Origin: DASXUX01 sp036504595
Lineage (GTDB): Bacteria; Planctomycetota; SZUA-567; H5-PLA8
Length of the DNA: 64,000 nt
Direction: 5' to 3'
NCBI GenBank assembly: GCA_036504595.1
Contig: DASXUX010000028.1
Location: 1 to 64,000 of the forward strand
Position 1 is the stretch's first letter. Each line of letters opens with the position of its first letter. Positions 34,022 to 42,403 of this stretch are shown piece after piece. The notes below the pieces were generated by a model. That model searched no databases. It was not told where the DNA came from and was given only the letters and a program-made list of their open reading frames with translations. The position numbers and the translations under genes are program-made.

Positions 34022-34661
34022 TGTGCACAGGTGCAGTTTTGGACAAGTAACGGCAACAGACTTCAACACAGAGGCGCAGAGGCCGCAGAGGTCACAGAGT
34101 TTCTTTTTTGCTAAAGCGCGGGAGACTCGCTAAGACGAGGGACAGTTTAGCAAAATGTCGCACATGGTGCAGGTTTGGACAGAAACGGCAGGGTTCAGGG
34201 CGGCAGCGAGCGGTGAGCGATTGCGCACAGGTGCAGGTTTGGACGGAATTGTAGCGCGAAGGGTGATGGCTTAAGGCATCGGTCTGCAAACGGACAAGGT
34301 GCGGACCGAGGGCATCGCCACACGTGCAATTTTTTACGGGCATGCGAGGATGCCTGCGGTACGGGAGCACAGGTGCAGTGTTGGACAGAATTCACAGCGA
34401 AGCTGAAGGCGGAAGGCATCGGTCTGCAAACGGAGAAGGCCAGACCGATGGCACCACCACACGTGCAATTTTTTACAGGGGTGGGCGGGCTGAGGAGGTA
34501 GGCCGAAGCGGACTCACGCCAGCAACGGCACACACCACCACATGTGCATTATTTTACAGGACGGAGAAGCGGGCGGGACGCCGGCGGGACGCCCGCACTA
34601 CGAAAAAAGGCGGGCATGCGAGGACGCCTGCGGTACGGAGCACAGGTGCAGTGTTGGACAG
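34022..34661 (+). repeat. Array 2 of the 22-bp palindrome-headed repeat (8 copies)
   Basis: There are eight copies in two subtypes. T-type, CACACGTGCAATTTTTTACA plus GG: 34318, 34457 and 34538. G-type, GCACAGGTGCAGTGTTGGAC plus AG: 34025, 34160, 34224, 34367 and 34640. Two neighbouring composite units (34224-34340 and 34367-34479) run G-type, then a stem GCATCGGTCTG...CAGACCGATG, then T-type. The spacer at 34139-34158 (GGACAGTTTAGCAAAATGTC) matches the array 1 spacer GGACAATTCGGCGAAATGTC. A CAGAGGCGCAGAGG run lies at 34069-34098. No convincing gene was found in 33667-34744. Confidence 0.75.
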
Positions 34662-34744
34662 AAGTAGAGCAGGAGTGCGCGGCGGGGTTAGCGGCTGACA
34701 GCACGGGCAGCCAACAACCAACGAAGGCTGCCCGTGCCACACTG

Positions 34745-37051
34745 TTAGAATTCCGGCGGTTTCGGCGGCTTCACGGGAGTCTGGTTCGTTGCGGGGCCGC
34801 GGCGGTTTCGGCCGGCGCCCGGCGGCGGAGGGGTATAGCCTTCGGTCAGGACTTTGCCGAGAAGCGAGCGCTGGATCTGAGCGACGGCTCCGTCTTGCAG
34901 AACGATCGTGATCGGGCCGGGCACTTTTTCGGAACTGTGCGCGACAACTTTGTTCGCGGCGTCTTGTTTTCCGCGATAGACCACGTTGTCGAGCACGTCC
35001 GGGCCAACGTCCTGCAGGTACTTCGGCTGAAGGTCTTTGATTGCCGCCGGCAAATTGCCGTTGTTCTCGGCAGCGTACGCTTTCAGGTCGCGCGCGATCT
35101 GCTCGCCAATTTGCTTTGCCCGCTGTGCTTCAGGGCCGCCGCCCATCCCCTGCTGGCCTCTGTTCATTCGCCACTGACGAACCGCGGCCGTGCCACCGAT
35201 GGCCAGCACGGAGAGCGCGCCGGTCGGCGAGTAGCCTTCGGCGATGATGCCGTCCGGATCGCTGCTGAAACCGAAAACAGTGCCGCCCAGATTTTTCAGC
35301 AGTACGTCGGAAGTTGGCAGAGCGGCGATGTCCACCTGCGCGTTTCGCTCCCGCAACTGCGCCACTGGAACGAGTATGTCATACGCCGCGACGGCCAAGG
35401 CGCCCGTATCGATGTAGAGCATCGCCTGCGGCTGGCTGCTCAAGCACGCGCGCGCAGCCTTGAAGTCCGGGTCGTCCGCCAGAGTGGCGGCGGTGGACTT
35501 GGCCGGGTCCATGCTCGCAGTGCCGCCGCGCCGCGCCAGTTCTTCACGCAGCGCCAGCGGATAAAGCGAAAACACGATGTCCTTCTTGTCGATCGCGTAG
35601 CAGATCTGTCCGGGGTCGCGCCCTTCGGCAAAGCGTTCCCGCGCCGTCACGATTTCCGTTTCGCCAATCGGCGATTCAGCGAAGTCAAAATTGTTATCCT
35701 TCATCGTGTTCCGCACGGCGGCAAGCACGTTCTTCAGCGCGGCAACGTCTTTGATCCCCATCGTCAGCAATGGCTGCGGAAATGCGAGCGGCAGCTTGGG
35801 GTGGTGGGCGATCATTGCGAGCGAAAACGTGGCCTGCCCGGTGAGTGCGCTGAGCAGCTCCTTCTTGACGTCGATCTTCAACTGCTGGCCCAGCGCCACG
35901 AGCGCCGCATCGGCCTGCTGGCGGGCATTCGGATCCTGAATCGCAGCGATTTCGAGCAACCGGTCCAGCACCGTTTCGGGCGAAACGCGGACCGCTGCGG
36001 CGACGAGCGAATTCCTCGGCGCTACAAAGAGAGCTTCGGGCGGCACGCCAGCGCCTTCGGCCAGAGTGAGCAGCCCTCTGCGCGTCGCTGCAGGCGCATC
36101 AATATAGAAGGTCTCGCGAATGCCTTTGTCCTTGATCGCGTTGCCGTAGGCCAGCGCGCGGATGCCATCCAGGCCGGCAGCTTGCCATTCGCGCTTCTGC
36201 TGATCGGTTTTCGGCAACGCCTCAAAGACCGGATTCTTAACGAGCGCCGCGACGTTCAGGTAGGCCAGAAGGGTCATGTCGGGCCCCATTTTTTGCAGCA
36301 CTTTCTGGTAGGCGGGATCCTGCGCCAGCACTTCCGGCTGCTGCCCGTCTACCGGCTTCGGCGCCGCGTCCTTGAACTTCTCGCGCATCGCCAGCAGTCG
36401 CTCCAGCCGGCCCTCGCCAAACGTGAGAAGGAGATTCCCGTCACACTGCGCGTAGTTGACCGTCAGCGGACCCATCGGCAGGCCTTGCAGAACGACTTTG
36501 TTGACAACCATGTTGCCGACGGGGACCTGCACGGTGCCAAGCTGGCCGGCCGCCGCGGCTTTCAACTGATCAAGGCGCTTGTTGAGCTCGTCCATCATCG
36601 GGCCGATCTGATCGCGCGCCTGGATGCTGAGCAGCAGGTCGGGGATGTTGCGGCCGGCGTCCGCCTTCTTTTCCACGCCGAGCAGAGCGAGCGTGATTTC
36701 TCCCTGGCTGAAGTAATTGAGGATCGGCTTGAGCTTGAACCCTCCTTGGGTTTCGGCGAAGAAGATCGCCATCTGAGCGGCGCTCAGCGGCCCCTGAAAC
36801 GCGCGCTGGACGTCGGGGTTGTTGTAGATGTTCCAAAGCCCCGTCTGCTGGAACTGCTCCAGCGACTGCTTGGAATTAACGACCGTCACCACCGCCAGCG
36901 TGTCGGCCGGCAGCAGCGGCGTCACCGACCAGCCCTGCGCCGGTTTGGGGGCATCTTCGGCCCGAAGCAAGTCGCTCATAGGCAGCCCGGCAAGGAGCAA
37001 CGCCGCGAAAACGACGCGAATATGCGAAACGAAAGAAGGACGGGTCTTCAT
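34745..37051 (-). CDS. Exported DUF3352-like protein
   Basis: The product is 768 residues, starting at MKTRPSFVSH (AGGAG 7 nt upstream); the frame open to 37282 lacks a ribosome-binding site. The signal peptide ends near LRAEDA. It opens with LLPADTLAVVTVVNSKQSLEQFQQTGLWNIYNNP-type sequence, which matches proteins from planctomycetes annotated as DUF3352 (recalled, not checked). The N-terminal ~500 residues alternate alpha and beta segments. The C-terminal part has AYAAENNGNLPAAIKDLQPKYL, a segment like the processed globular region of pilin/GspG proteins. The tail is Pro/Gly/Arg-rich. It is likely periplasmic, with unknown function. Confidence 0.6.
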   Translation of the reverse strand: MKTRPSFVSHIRVVFAALLLAGLPMSDLLRAEDAPKPAQGWSVTPLLPADTLAVVTVVNSKQSLEQFQQTGLWNIYNNPDVQRAFQGPLSAAQMAIFFAETQGGFKLKPILNYFSQGEITLALLGVEKKADAGRNIPDLLLSIQARDQIGPMMDELNKRLDQLKAAAAGQLGTVQVPVGNMVVNKVVLQGLPMGPLTVNYAQCDGNLLLTFGEGRLERLLAMREKFKDAAPKPVDGQQPEVLAQDPAYQKVLQKMGPDMTLLAYLNVAALVKNPVFEALPKTDQQKREWQAAGLDGIRALAYGNAIKDKGIRETFYIDAPAATRRGLLTLAEGAGVPPEALFVAPRNSLVAAAVRVSPETVLDRLLEIAAIQDPNARQQADAALVALGQQLKIDVKKELLSALTGQATFSLAMIAHHPKLPLAFPQPLLTMGIKDVAALKNVLAAVRNTMKDNNFDFAESPIGETEIVTARERFAEGRDPGQICYAIDKKDIVFSLYPLALREELARRGGTASMDPAKSTAATLADDPDFKAARACLSSQPQAMLYIDTGALAVAAYDILVPVAQLRERNAQVDIAALPTSDVLLKNLGGTVFGFSSDPDGIIAEGYSPTGALSVLAIGGTAAVRQWRMNRGQQGMGGGPEAQRAKQIGEQIARDLKAYAAENNGNLPAAIKDLQPKYLQDVGPDVLDNVVYRGKQDAANKVVAHSSEKVPGPITIVLQDGAVAQIQRSLLGKVLTEGYTPPPPGAGRNRRGPATNQTPVKPPKPPEF

Positions 37052-37329
37052 GTGCTTCTCCTGCGTAGTGAGCGGAATGTGGGAATCGACAACCAATGGA
37101 GACAAAGCTGCGGTCTTTTGCTTCACAAAAATGCCGGCAAATACCACACGCACGGCCCGTGTCGGTTCACGCCACACCCACACGGCAGTCCGCGTGCCAG
37201 AACTGCAAGACCGACCATTAAAGCCTGTTCGGCGGCCCGTGTAAAGGCTTTCCGAGTGAACCGTTTGCCGCGGATAACACACGTAAGGTAGAATAAGAGG
37301 GGCGTGTTCACCATCGGGAGGCGGCCGCT

Positions 37330-37677
37330 ATGACGATCACCCTTGAGAGCGTTGACGATCAGACACCGAAGGGCCTCACCACGGGCTTCCGGCTGCGCCT
37401 CAACTGTTCTACCGCCGAAGGGAAGAAGTTCGTGCTTGGGGTCGTGGTGTTAGTGAGCAAGTCCGTGCTGGAAAAGATGATCCCTCTGCCCAACCTCGTG
37501 ATCGCCGCTCTTGAAAGATGGGGCTTTGAGGAAGGCAGCGCCGCCGAAATCTTCGTCGATTCCCGCCGCTTGAACCTCGACGGTCTCTCCAGCGTGCCCA
37601 GCGCATTTCCGAAGACCGTAACGCTGGGCGGGGTGGAGATGCTCAATCAGAAAGCGTTGGCGAAGCTGGGTGGGTAG
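37330..37677 (+). CDS. Small conserved-looking cytosolic protein, unknown function
   Basis: The product is 115 residues with a good GGGAGG site about 8 nt before the ATG. It is an alpha/beta protein (MTITLESVDDQTPKG, then KKFVLGVVVLVSKSVLEKM and LGGVEMLNQKALAKLGG) without membrane segment, metal motif or signal peptide. I do not recognise the family. It is transcribed divergently from the exported protein gene at 37051 and followed by two repeat elements. Confidence 0.7.
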   Translation: MTITLESVDDQTPKGLTTGFRLRLNCSTAEGKKFVLGVVVLVSKSVLEKMIPLPNLVIAALERWGFEEGSAAEIFVDSRRLNLDGLSSVPSAFPKTVTLGGVEMLNQKALAKLGG

Positions 37678-37770
37678 CGGGTATCGGGTATGGGGCATGG
37701 GGTATGGGGTATAGAGGCGGAATCTCCTCTGATCTTCCCAATACCCTATACCCTATGCCCCATACCCCCA
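37678..37770. repeat. GGGTATG/GGGGCATG tandem repeat with inverted counterpart
   Basis: Five GGGTATGG/GGGGTATG units (37679-37712) are answered by five ACCCTAT/CCCCATA units (37741-37770), so the transcript could fold into a long stem behind the preceding gene. Confidence 0.7.
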
Positions 37771-37888
37771 GGGCTTTTCAAAAGTCGGTGGCGCGGGCGT
37801 CCCTGCCCGCGGACAGAGCGCCTTCCCAGCGGGCAGGGACGCCCGCCCCACTGAACTTCTCCGTCGGAAAGCGACTTTTGAAAAGCCC
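37771..37888. repeat. 118-bp nested inverted-repeat element (MITE-like)
   Basis: The outer arms GGGCTTTTCAAAAGTCG (37771-37787) and CGACTTTTGAAAAGCCC (37872-37888) are perfect over 17 bp. The inner arms GGGCGTCCCTGCCCGC (37795-37810) and GCGGGCAGGGACGCCC (37829-37844) are perfect over 16 bp. It sits between the convergent ends of the small gene and ispF. There is no open frame and no obvious target-site duplication. Confidence 0.7.
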
Positions 37889-37904
37889 TGCCCACACCCC
37901 GCCG

Positions 37905-38384
37905 TTAGTGCTTTGTCTCAAGCAGAGCCACTGCGAAGCATTCGACGGCTTCGCCTTTTCCGACCGCGTCCATGCCCTCAGCAGTCTTGGCTTTGATGTT
38001 CACGCAATGCCGGGGAATCTTCAGCGTGTCGGCAATTTTCGTGGACATTTCCTGCTTCAGGCGGCCGAGTTTTGGCGCTTCGAGATGAATGGACGCGTCA
38101 ATGTTCACGGGGCTGTAGCCCGCGCCGCTGAGAATTCCCACGACGTTGCCCAGCAGCACGATGGAATCCGCGTCCTTCCACTTCGGATCGGTGTCCGGAA
38201 AGTGGTGGCCAATGTCGCCCAGTCCGGCGGCGCCGAGGAGCGCGTCGATCACGGCGTGCGTGAGCGTGTCGGCGTCCGAGTGCCCCATCGCGCCCTTTCC
38301 GCCGGGCACTTCAATGCCCCCCAGGATTAGCTTGCGGCCGAAAACCATGCGGTGCATATCCGTGCCGATACCCACGCGAATCAT
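37905..38384 (-). CDS. ispF: 2-C-methyl-D-erythritol 2,4-cyclodiphosphate synthase
   Basis: The product is 159 residues, the usual length. It converts CDP-methylerythritol 2-phosphate to methylerythritol cyclodiphosphate in the MEP isoprenoid pathway. Metal ligands Asp8 and His10 are in VGIGTDMHRM, the third His is in GHSDADTLTHAV, and the substrate-binding DIGHHFPDTDP and KAKTAEGMD blocks are intact. The start chosen has GGAGGAAGC upstream; the longer frame to 38444 has no such site. No other isoprenoid gene is nearby. Confidence 0.97.
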   Translation of the reverse strand: MIRVGIGTDMHRMVFGRKLILGGIEVPGGKGAMGHSDADTLTHAVIDALLGAAGLGDIGHHFPDTDPKWKDADSIVLLGNVVGILSGAGYSPVNIDASIHLEAPKLGRLKQEMSTKIADTLKIPRHCVNIKAKTAEGMDAVGKGEAVECFAVALLETKH

Positions 38385-38554
38385 GGTGCTTCCTCCAAGT
38401 GACCTAGTTGCCCATCGGTATAGCCGGACCGATCCAAAACGCAACTTGGTACTTGGTGATTGGTGACTCGTGTTTTAGCGTTCAGGATTGCGCTTGCCAA
38501 TGTGCGCACATCCTTATAGGATTTTGAAAATTATTCAACTATGAGGACACCAAC

Positions 38555-38797
38555 ATGCGAAATATCGTTGTGGGCGTCATCTTCATCCTGGGTGGGCTCA
38601 GCGGACAGCTGGCGCTTCGCGGCACGGATAGCTCCATTGGTCTTGCGGTTGTTGGCTTTGTGCTGGTGGGGTGGGGGATCTATCAGGTCACCCAAAGCGA
38701 TGAGCGGCGGTCGCCGAGCAAACGCACGGGCGTTCGTCCCAAGAATCCTTTCCGAAAGCCTGCGCCGCCCAAGCAGGACGCTGAATCCAGGCGGTAG
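38555..38797 (+). CDS. Small two-span membrane protein, unknown function
   Basis: The product is 80 residues with GAGG 8 nt before the ATG. There are two hydrophobic helices, about 3-20 (NIVVGVIFILGGLSGQLAL) and about 28-46 (IGLAVVGFVLVGWGIYQV), then a basic Arg/Lys/Pro-rich C-terminal tail (KRTGVRPKNPFRKPAPPK) likely on the cytoplasmic side. No family is recognised. It converges with the PAS protein gene. Confidence 0.65.
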   Translation: MRNIVVGVIFILGGLSGQLALRGTDSSIGLAVVGFVLVGWGIYQVTQSDERRSPSKRTGVRPKNPFRKPAPPKQDAESRR

Positions 38798-38813
38798 GTG
38801 AACGACCGCTTGT

Positions 38814-40097
38814 TCAAAGCCGTTTCTTGATCGCCTGCTGAATCGTCGGGCCCAAGTCCGGGTCGGAACTGTAGCGCTCGAGAAACTCGATGGGGACGCG
38901 TTCCAGGATTGCTTCCACCCGCGCCCGCTGCTGTTCATGCTCTATTTCCGCCATACGGCGCTCGGTAATGTCGCGCGCGATGCCGACGGTGCCGAGCACA
39001 TTTCCCTGCTCGTTCATAATGGGACTTTTTGTGGTGACGATCCAGCGCGGCGGCCGGCCTTTGAATTCGTGTTTCTCTTCCACCGTCAACTGCGTCTTTT
39101 CGCGGATCACGCGCGCGTCATCCGCCTGGAACTTGGCGGCCACGTCGGGCGGTGAAATGTCATAGTCGGTCTTGCCGCGGATGTCCTCGAGGCGCTTGTT
39201 GATCGCATGCAGGAAGGCCGCGTTCACTGTCACGTATTGCGAACGCGCATCCTTGAACCAGACCAAGTCCGGTATGTTGTTGATCAGCGCGTCCAGTTCC
39301 GCCTCGCGCGACTTCAGAGCGTTCAGTGCGCGCCGCTGAACGGTCACGTCGCGGTCGATTCCCAGCACGTAAATCTGACCGCTGACATTCACCGGCATGC
39401 TGCGCCATTCAAAACAGTTGTCTCTCCCGTCCGGCCGCAGCCAACTGGCGACGCCGCTGGCAGCGTGCAGGTTCCGAAGCTTGCGCATGACTTCATGGTC
39501 TTCGGCGGTCGTGAGCAACGAGCGGGCGCAGGGGAGCAGATCGTCCTTTTCCATGAGCTGCTCTTCAGTGTAGCCCGACATCTCCACAAAACGCTGATTG
39601 CACGCCAACAACCGCATCTTGCCGGTCTCGGTGTCGAACAGCCGCACGTTGATGCCGTCCGGCGCGTTCTCAACGACCAACCGCGAAATCCAGGCACTGC
39701 GCATCAGGTTGTCGGGAGAGCGTGTATCGATTTGCAGCGGCCGAATGCGCAGCAGCAGGTACGGCTTTCCTCCCGCGTTGTAAGTGATTGCGCCCAGATG
39801 GCAGGGCACTTCGTCGCCGCTGCGGTTGGTCAGGAAGCAGTCGCGCGGCTTGGCGGCAATCTCGGCGGCAAAACGGTCGAAGCTCTCACGGTCGGCTGCA
39901 AGTGAGCGCAGGGCCAGAACAGTGTAGAAGCGGCGCTCCACCCATTCTCCGCGCCCGGCGCCGACTTGGCGCTCCAGCGGAGCACTGGCGCTGACGATCG
40001 TCGCGGTATCCGTCTGCACCAACAGTATGCAGTCGGAGGTGGTCTCGCAGATCGCGTTGAAATGCGCCCATTCGTTTTCGAACTGCCCGCCGCTCAT
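38814..40097 (-). CDS. Multi-PAS domain sensor protein without output domain
   Basis: The product is 427 residues from the ATG of MSGGQFENEW (GGGAGA about 12 nt away, so the start is uncertain; 40148 is the alternative). There are three PAS modules: about 8-120; about 135-260 with ACNQRFVEMSGYTEEQL; and about 275-385 with INNIPDLVWFKDARSQYVTV and the PAC-like GTVGIARDITERRMAE. The protein ends about 45 residues later with no kinase, GGDEF or DNA-binding domain. It may act as a stand-alone sensor that signals by protein contact. Its cofactor is not identifiable. Confidence 0.8.
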   Translation of the reverse strand: MSGGQFENEWAHFNAICETTSDCILLVQTDTATIVSASAPLERQVGAGRGEWVERRFYTVLALRSLAADRESFDRFAAEIAAKPRDCFLTNRSGDEVPCHLGAITYNAGGKPYLLLRIRPLQIDTRSPDNLMRSAWISRLVVENAPDGINVRLFDTETGKMRLLACNQRFVEMSGYTEEQLMEKDDLLPCARSLLTTAEDHEVMRKLRNLHAASGVASWLRPDGRDNCFEWRSMPVNVSGQIYVLGIDRDVTVQRRALNALKSREAELDALINNIPDLVWFKDARSQYVTVNAAFLHAINKRLEDIRGKTDYDISPPDVAAKFQADDARVIREKTQLTVEEKHEFKGRPPRWIVTTKSPIMNEQGNVLGTVGIARDITERRMAEIEHEQQRARVEAILERVPIEFLERYSSDPDLGPTIQQAIKKRL

Positions 40098-40161
40098 GCT
40101 GCACTCGTTCTCCCTCGCATGAGATAATACACCCATCACGGAAAACACAAGGGGCGGGGCG

Positions 40162-40200
40162 GATTGCCCGTGTAGGGGCGCGCCGGATTCACGGGCAATC
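40162..40200. repeat. Inverted repeat GATTGCCCGTG...CACGGGCAATC
   Basis: The arms are perfect 11-mers with a 17-bp loop, between the acyl-CoA dehydrogenase stop and the PAS gene start, both on the minus strand. It could attenuate read-through, but no T-run follows. Confidence 0.5.
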
Positions 40201-40246
40201 TACGCCGCAAAAAGACGTTGCGCAGCCTGCCCGTTCCACGCAGGCA

Positions 40247-41386
40247 TCAACGCCCCAACGCCTTCCGCGCGATGACCAGGCGCTGAATTTCGCTGGTGCC
40301 CTCATACAACGTCAGGACGCGCGCGTCGCGATAGAGGCGTTCAACGCGATATTGCCGGCTGTAGCCATAGCCGCCGAAGACCTGCACGGCCCGATATGCG
40401 CAGCGATTTGCCGCTTCGCTGGCGTAAAGTTTGGCGATAGCGGCTTTGTCGGTGAAGGGTTCGCCGGATTGTTTTCGAAATGCTGTCAGCAGCGTCAGCC
40501 CACGCGCGGCCTCAAAGTCAACGGTCGTGTCGGCGACCATCCACTGGATTGCCTGGAAGTCGGCGATCGGCTTGCCGAAGGCCGTGCGTTCTTTTGCGTA
40601 GCGCGTCATCTCCTCCAGGCACGCGGCGATGATCCCGGTGCTCAAGCTGGCGATGCCGATGCGCCCGGAGTCCAGCGCGCTAAGCGCAATCTTCAGGCCC
40701 GCGCCATCGGGGCCCAGCATGTTCTCGGCAGGAACCGTGCAGTCGTCGAAACTCACCGGCGAGGTGTGGCTGGCGCGCTGGCCCATTTTCGGCTCAGGCT
40801 TGCCGATCTTCAAGCCGCGCGTGCCGGCTTCCACCAGAAACGTGCTGATGCCTCTTGTGCGCTTCGCCGGATCGGTGACGGCCATCACCAGAAAAATCCC
40901 CGCATGCGACGCGTTGCTGATCCACGTCTTCTCGCCGTTAAGCACATAGCGATCGCCTTTGCGTTCCGCGCGCGTCGCAATGGCCTGCACGTCGGACCCG
41001 GCGTGCGGTTCAGTTAACGCGAATGCCCCCAACCCTTCCAGCGAATTGAAGCGCGGCAGGTACTTCTGCTTTTGCTCGTCGGTGCCCCACTGGGTAATCG
41101 TTTCCGCGACCAGATTGTTGACGGACAAAATCACGGCTGTTGATGCGTCCGCGCGCGCGATCTCCATGATCGCCAGCGCGTAGCTGATCGCATCCAACCC
41201 CGCTCCGCCGCTCGATTCGGGGATCATCATGCCCAGCAGGCCCAGTTCTCCGAGTTCGCGCACGGCCGCTTCGGGGAACTCTTCCTTCTCATCGAGGAGC
41301 GCCGCGTTGGGCAGCAGTTTCTTCTCGGCAAATTCGCGAGCTGTTTCGCGCGCGGACTCCTGCATATCGCTTAGCTTTAAGTCCAT
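40247..41386 (-). CDS. Acyl-CoA dehydrogenase (short-chain/butyryl type)
   Basis: The product is 379 residues, the standard length. It is a flavoenzyme oxidising short- or medium-chain acyl-CoA to the trans-2-enoyl-CoA and passing electrons to ETF. Visible are ALTEPHAGSDVQAI (FAD/substrate), EKTWISNASHAGI, the VQVFGGYGYSRQYRVERLYRDARVL block, and the catalytic Glu in LYEGTSEIQRLV near the C-terminus. It most resembles bacterial butyryl-CoA dehydrogenases. The chain-length preference is not provable here. No ETF or thiolase gene is adjacent. Confidence 0.93.
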   Translation of the reverse strand: MDLKLSDMQESARETAREFAEKKLLPNAALLDEKEEFPEAAVRELGELGLLGMMIPESSGGAGLDAISYALAIMEIARADASTAVILSVNNLVAETITQWGTDEQKQKYLPRFNSLEGLGAFALTEPHAGSDVQAIATRAERKGDRYVLNGEKTWISNASHAGIFLVMAVTDPAKRTRGISTFLVEAGTRGLKIGKPEPKMGQRASHTSPVSFDDCTVPAENMLGPDGAGLKIALSALDSGRIGIASLSTGIIAACLEEMTRYAKERTAFGKPIADFQAIQWMVADTTVDFEAARGLTLLTAFRKQSGEPFTDKAAIAKLYASEAANRCAYRAVQVFGGYGYSRQYRVERLYRDARVLTLYEGTSEIQRLVIARKALGR

Positions 41387-41525
41387 GATAGTTGATCCTG
41401 CTGATGCACTGCGGACATCTATGACATACTCGGGACACGGCGGATTTCCGGTCGCTATCCCTTTTCCAGATACCCTGAACTGCGTGGTTTATTCGGCGTG
41501 ACCAGCGGCTGAGATTACTCGGAAG

Positions 41526-42224
41526 TCAGCCACCCAGCACTGCGAGAGCTTTGGCCTGGTCTTCGAAAACGCGGAGCGCGTCTTTGCTCTTCATCGTCTG
41601 AATCTTTTGCATCATGCTGTGGGTGAGGCTGCAGAGCACGAAATCCGCGCCCGAGCGGCGGAATTGGTCTCGAATGCCGGCCAACTCCTTAAACGAAATG
41701 GCCGAGAGTGTTGAAACTTTGCTCAAGTCCACCAGCACGGCTTTGGGATGACAATCCAGCACAGTCATCAATTCGTCTTTGAGGTAACGTGTGTCATCTG
41801 CGCGGTCGGGTTGAGCGACTGTTGCGACCAGGACATTTCCCGAAGGCTGCAGCTTCAGGAGTCCGCCGGGCGTCTGCTTCGGCGTTTCCGGCAGGCCGAC
41901 CGCTTTGAGTTCCTGCGTCTCGGAACCATCCGGACGCGGGTGGCTGGGACTGTAGACGACTGTTTCCGTCACGGAAGACAGCATCAGCGCACGCATATCG
42001 TTGACGCGCTTGCGCACGGCCTTCGGGTCACTGATTTCCAGGCAGGATTCCTGTATCTTCCGCAAATCGGTATAGGTGCCGACGATAAGACACTCGCGCT
42101 GGCGCTCCGGCGTGATCATCCACAGCGTCCAACCCGACGTGAACGGCTCGCACTGACCAAGCACGACCTCGCCGCGAACATCGAACTCGGGCTCCTTAGT
42201 GATGACTAACAGTCGTCGCCGCAT
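41526..42224 (-). CDS. STAS-domain protein
   Basis: The product is 232 residues from MRRRLLVITKEPEF (weak ribosome-binding site; the longer frame to 42296 seems less likely). The C-terminal ~100 residues are a STAS fold (NVLVATVAQPDRAD, then CHPKAVLVDLSKVSTLSAISFKELAG and a C-terminal LSLTHSMM-like helix), as in anti-sigma-factor antagonists. The usual phosphorylatable Ser may be one of those in STLSAIS. The N-terminal ~120 residues are an extra domain without recognised homology. It may sense or relay stress in a partner-switching module. No anti-sigma kinase is nearby. Confidence 0.7.
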   Translation of the reverse strand: MRRRLLVITKEPEFDVRGEVVLGQCEPFTSGWTLWMITPERQRECLIVGTYTDLRKIQESCLEISDPKAVRKRVNDMRALMLSSVTETVVYSPSHPRPDGSETQELKAVGLPETPKQTPGGLLKLQPSGNVLVATVAQPDRADDTRYLKDELMTVLDCHPKAVLVDLSKVSTLSAISFKELAGIRDQFRRSGADFVLCSLTHSMMQKIQTMKSKDALRVFEDQAKALAVLGG

Positions 42225-42403
42225 CAATCGTCCGCCCCGACCCGGCACCGAATGGCAACACCACACCACCCCGTACGGGATTAAGCACGATGCCAAACGT
42301 AGCTGTTTGCGCCACGTCTTTCAAGGGGAATCCACGAACCTGTAGCGCAATCCGTCTGCGATTGTGTCGGAGGGTACACAATCCACGAGGACAGTGGTTG
42401 GAC

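Noticed and set aside
34022..34661. CRISPR array at the 22-bp repeats
   Set aside because: Spacers vary from about 25 to 115 bp, are homologous to one another, the repeats come in two subtypes, and no cas gene is nearby.
34544..37291. A 915-residue plus-strand open frame opposite the exported-protein gene
   Set aside because: It mirrors the minus-strand gene, which has a signal peptide, a ribosome-binding site and better composition; the plus frame is Arg-rich with no domain.
38384..38444. Longer ispF start at 38444
   Set aside because: The chosen ATG has a good GGAGGAAGC site and gives normal IspF length; the extra 20 residues are not IspF-like.
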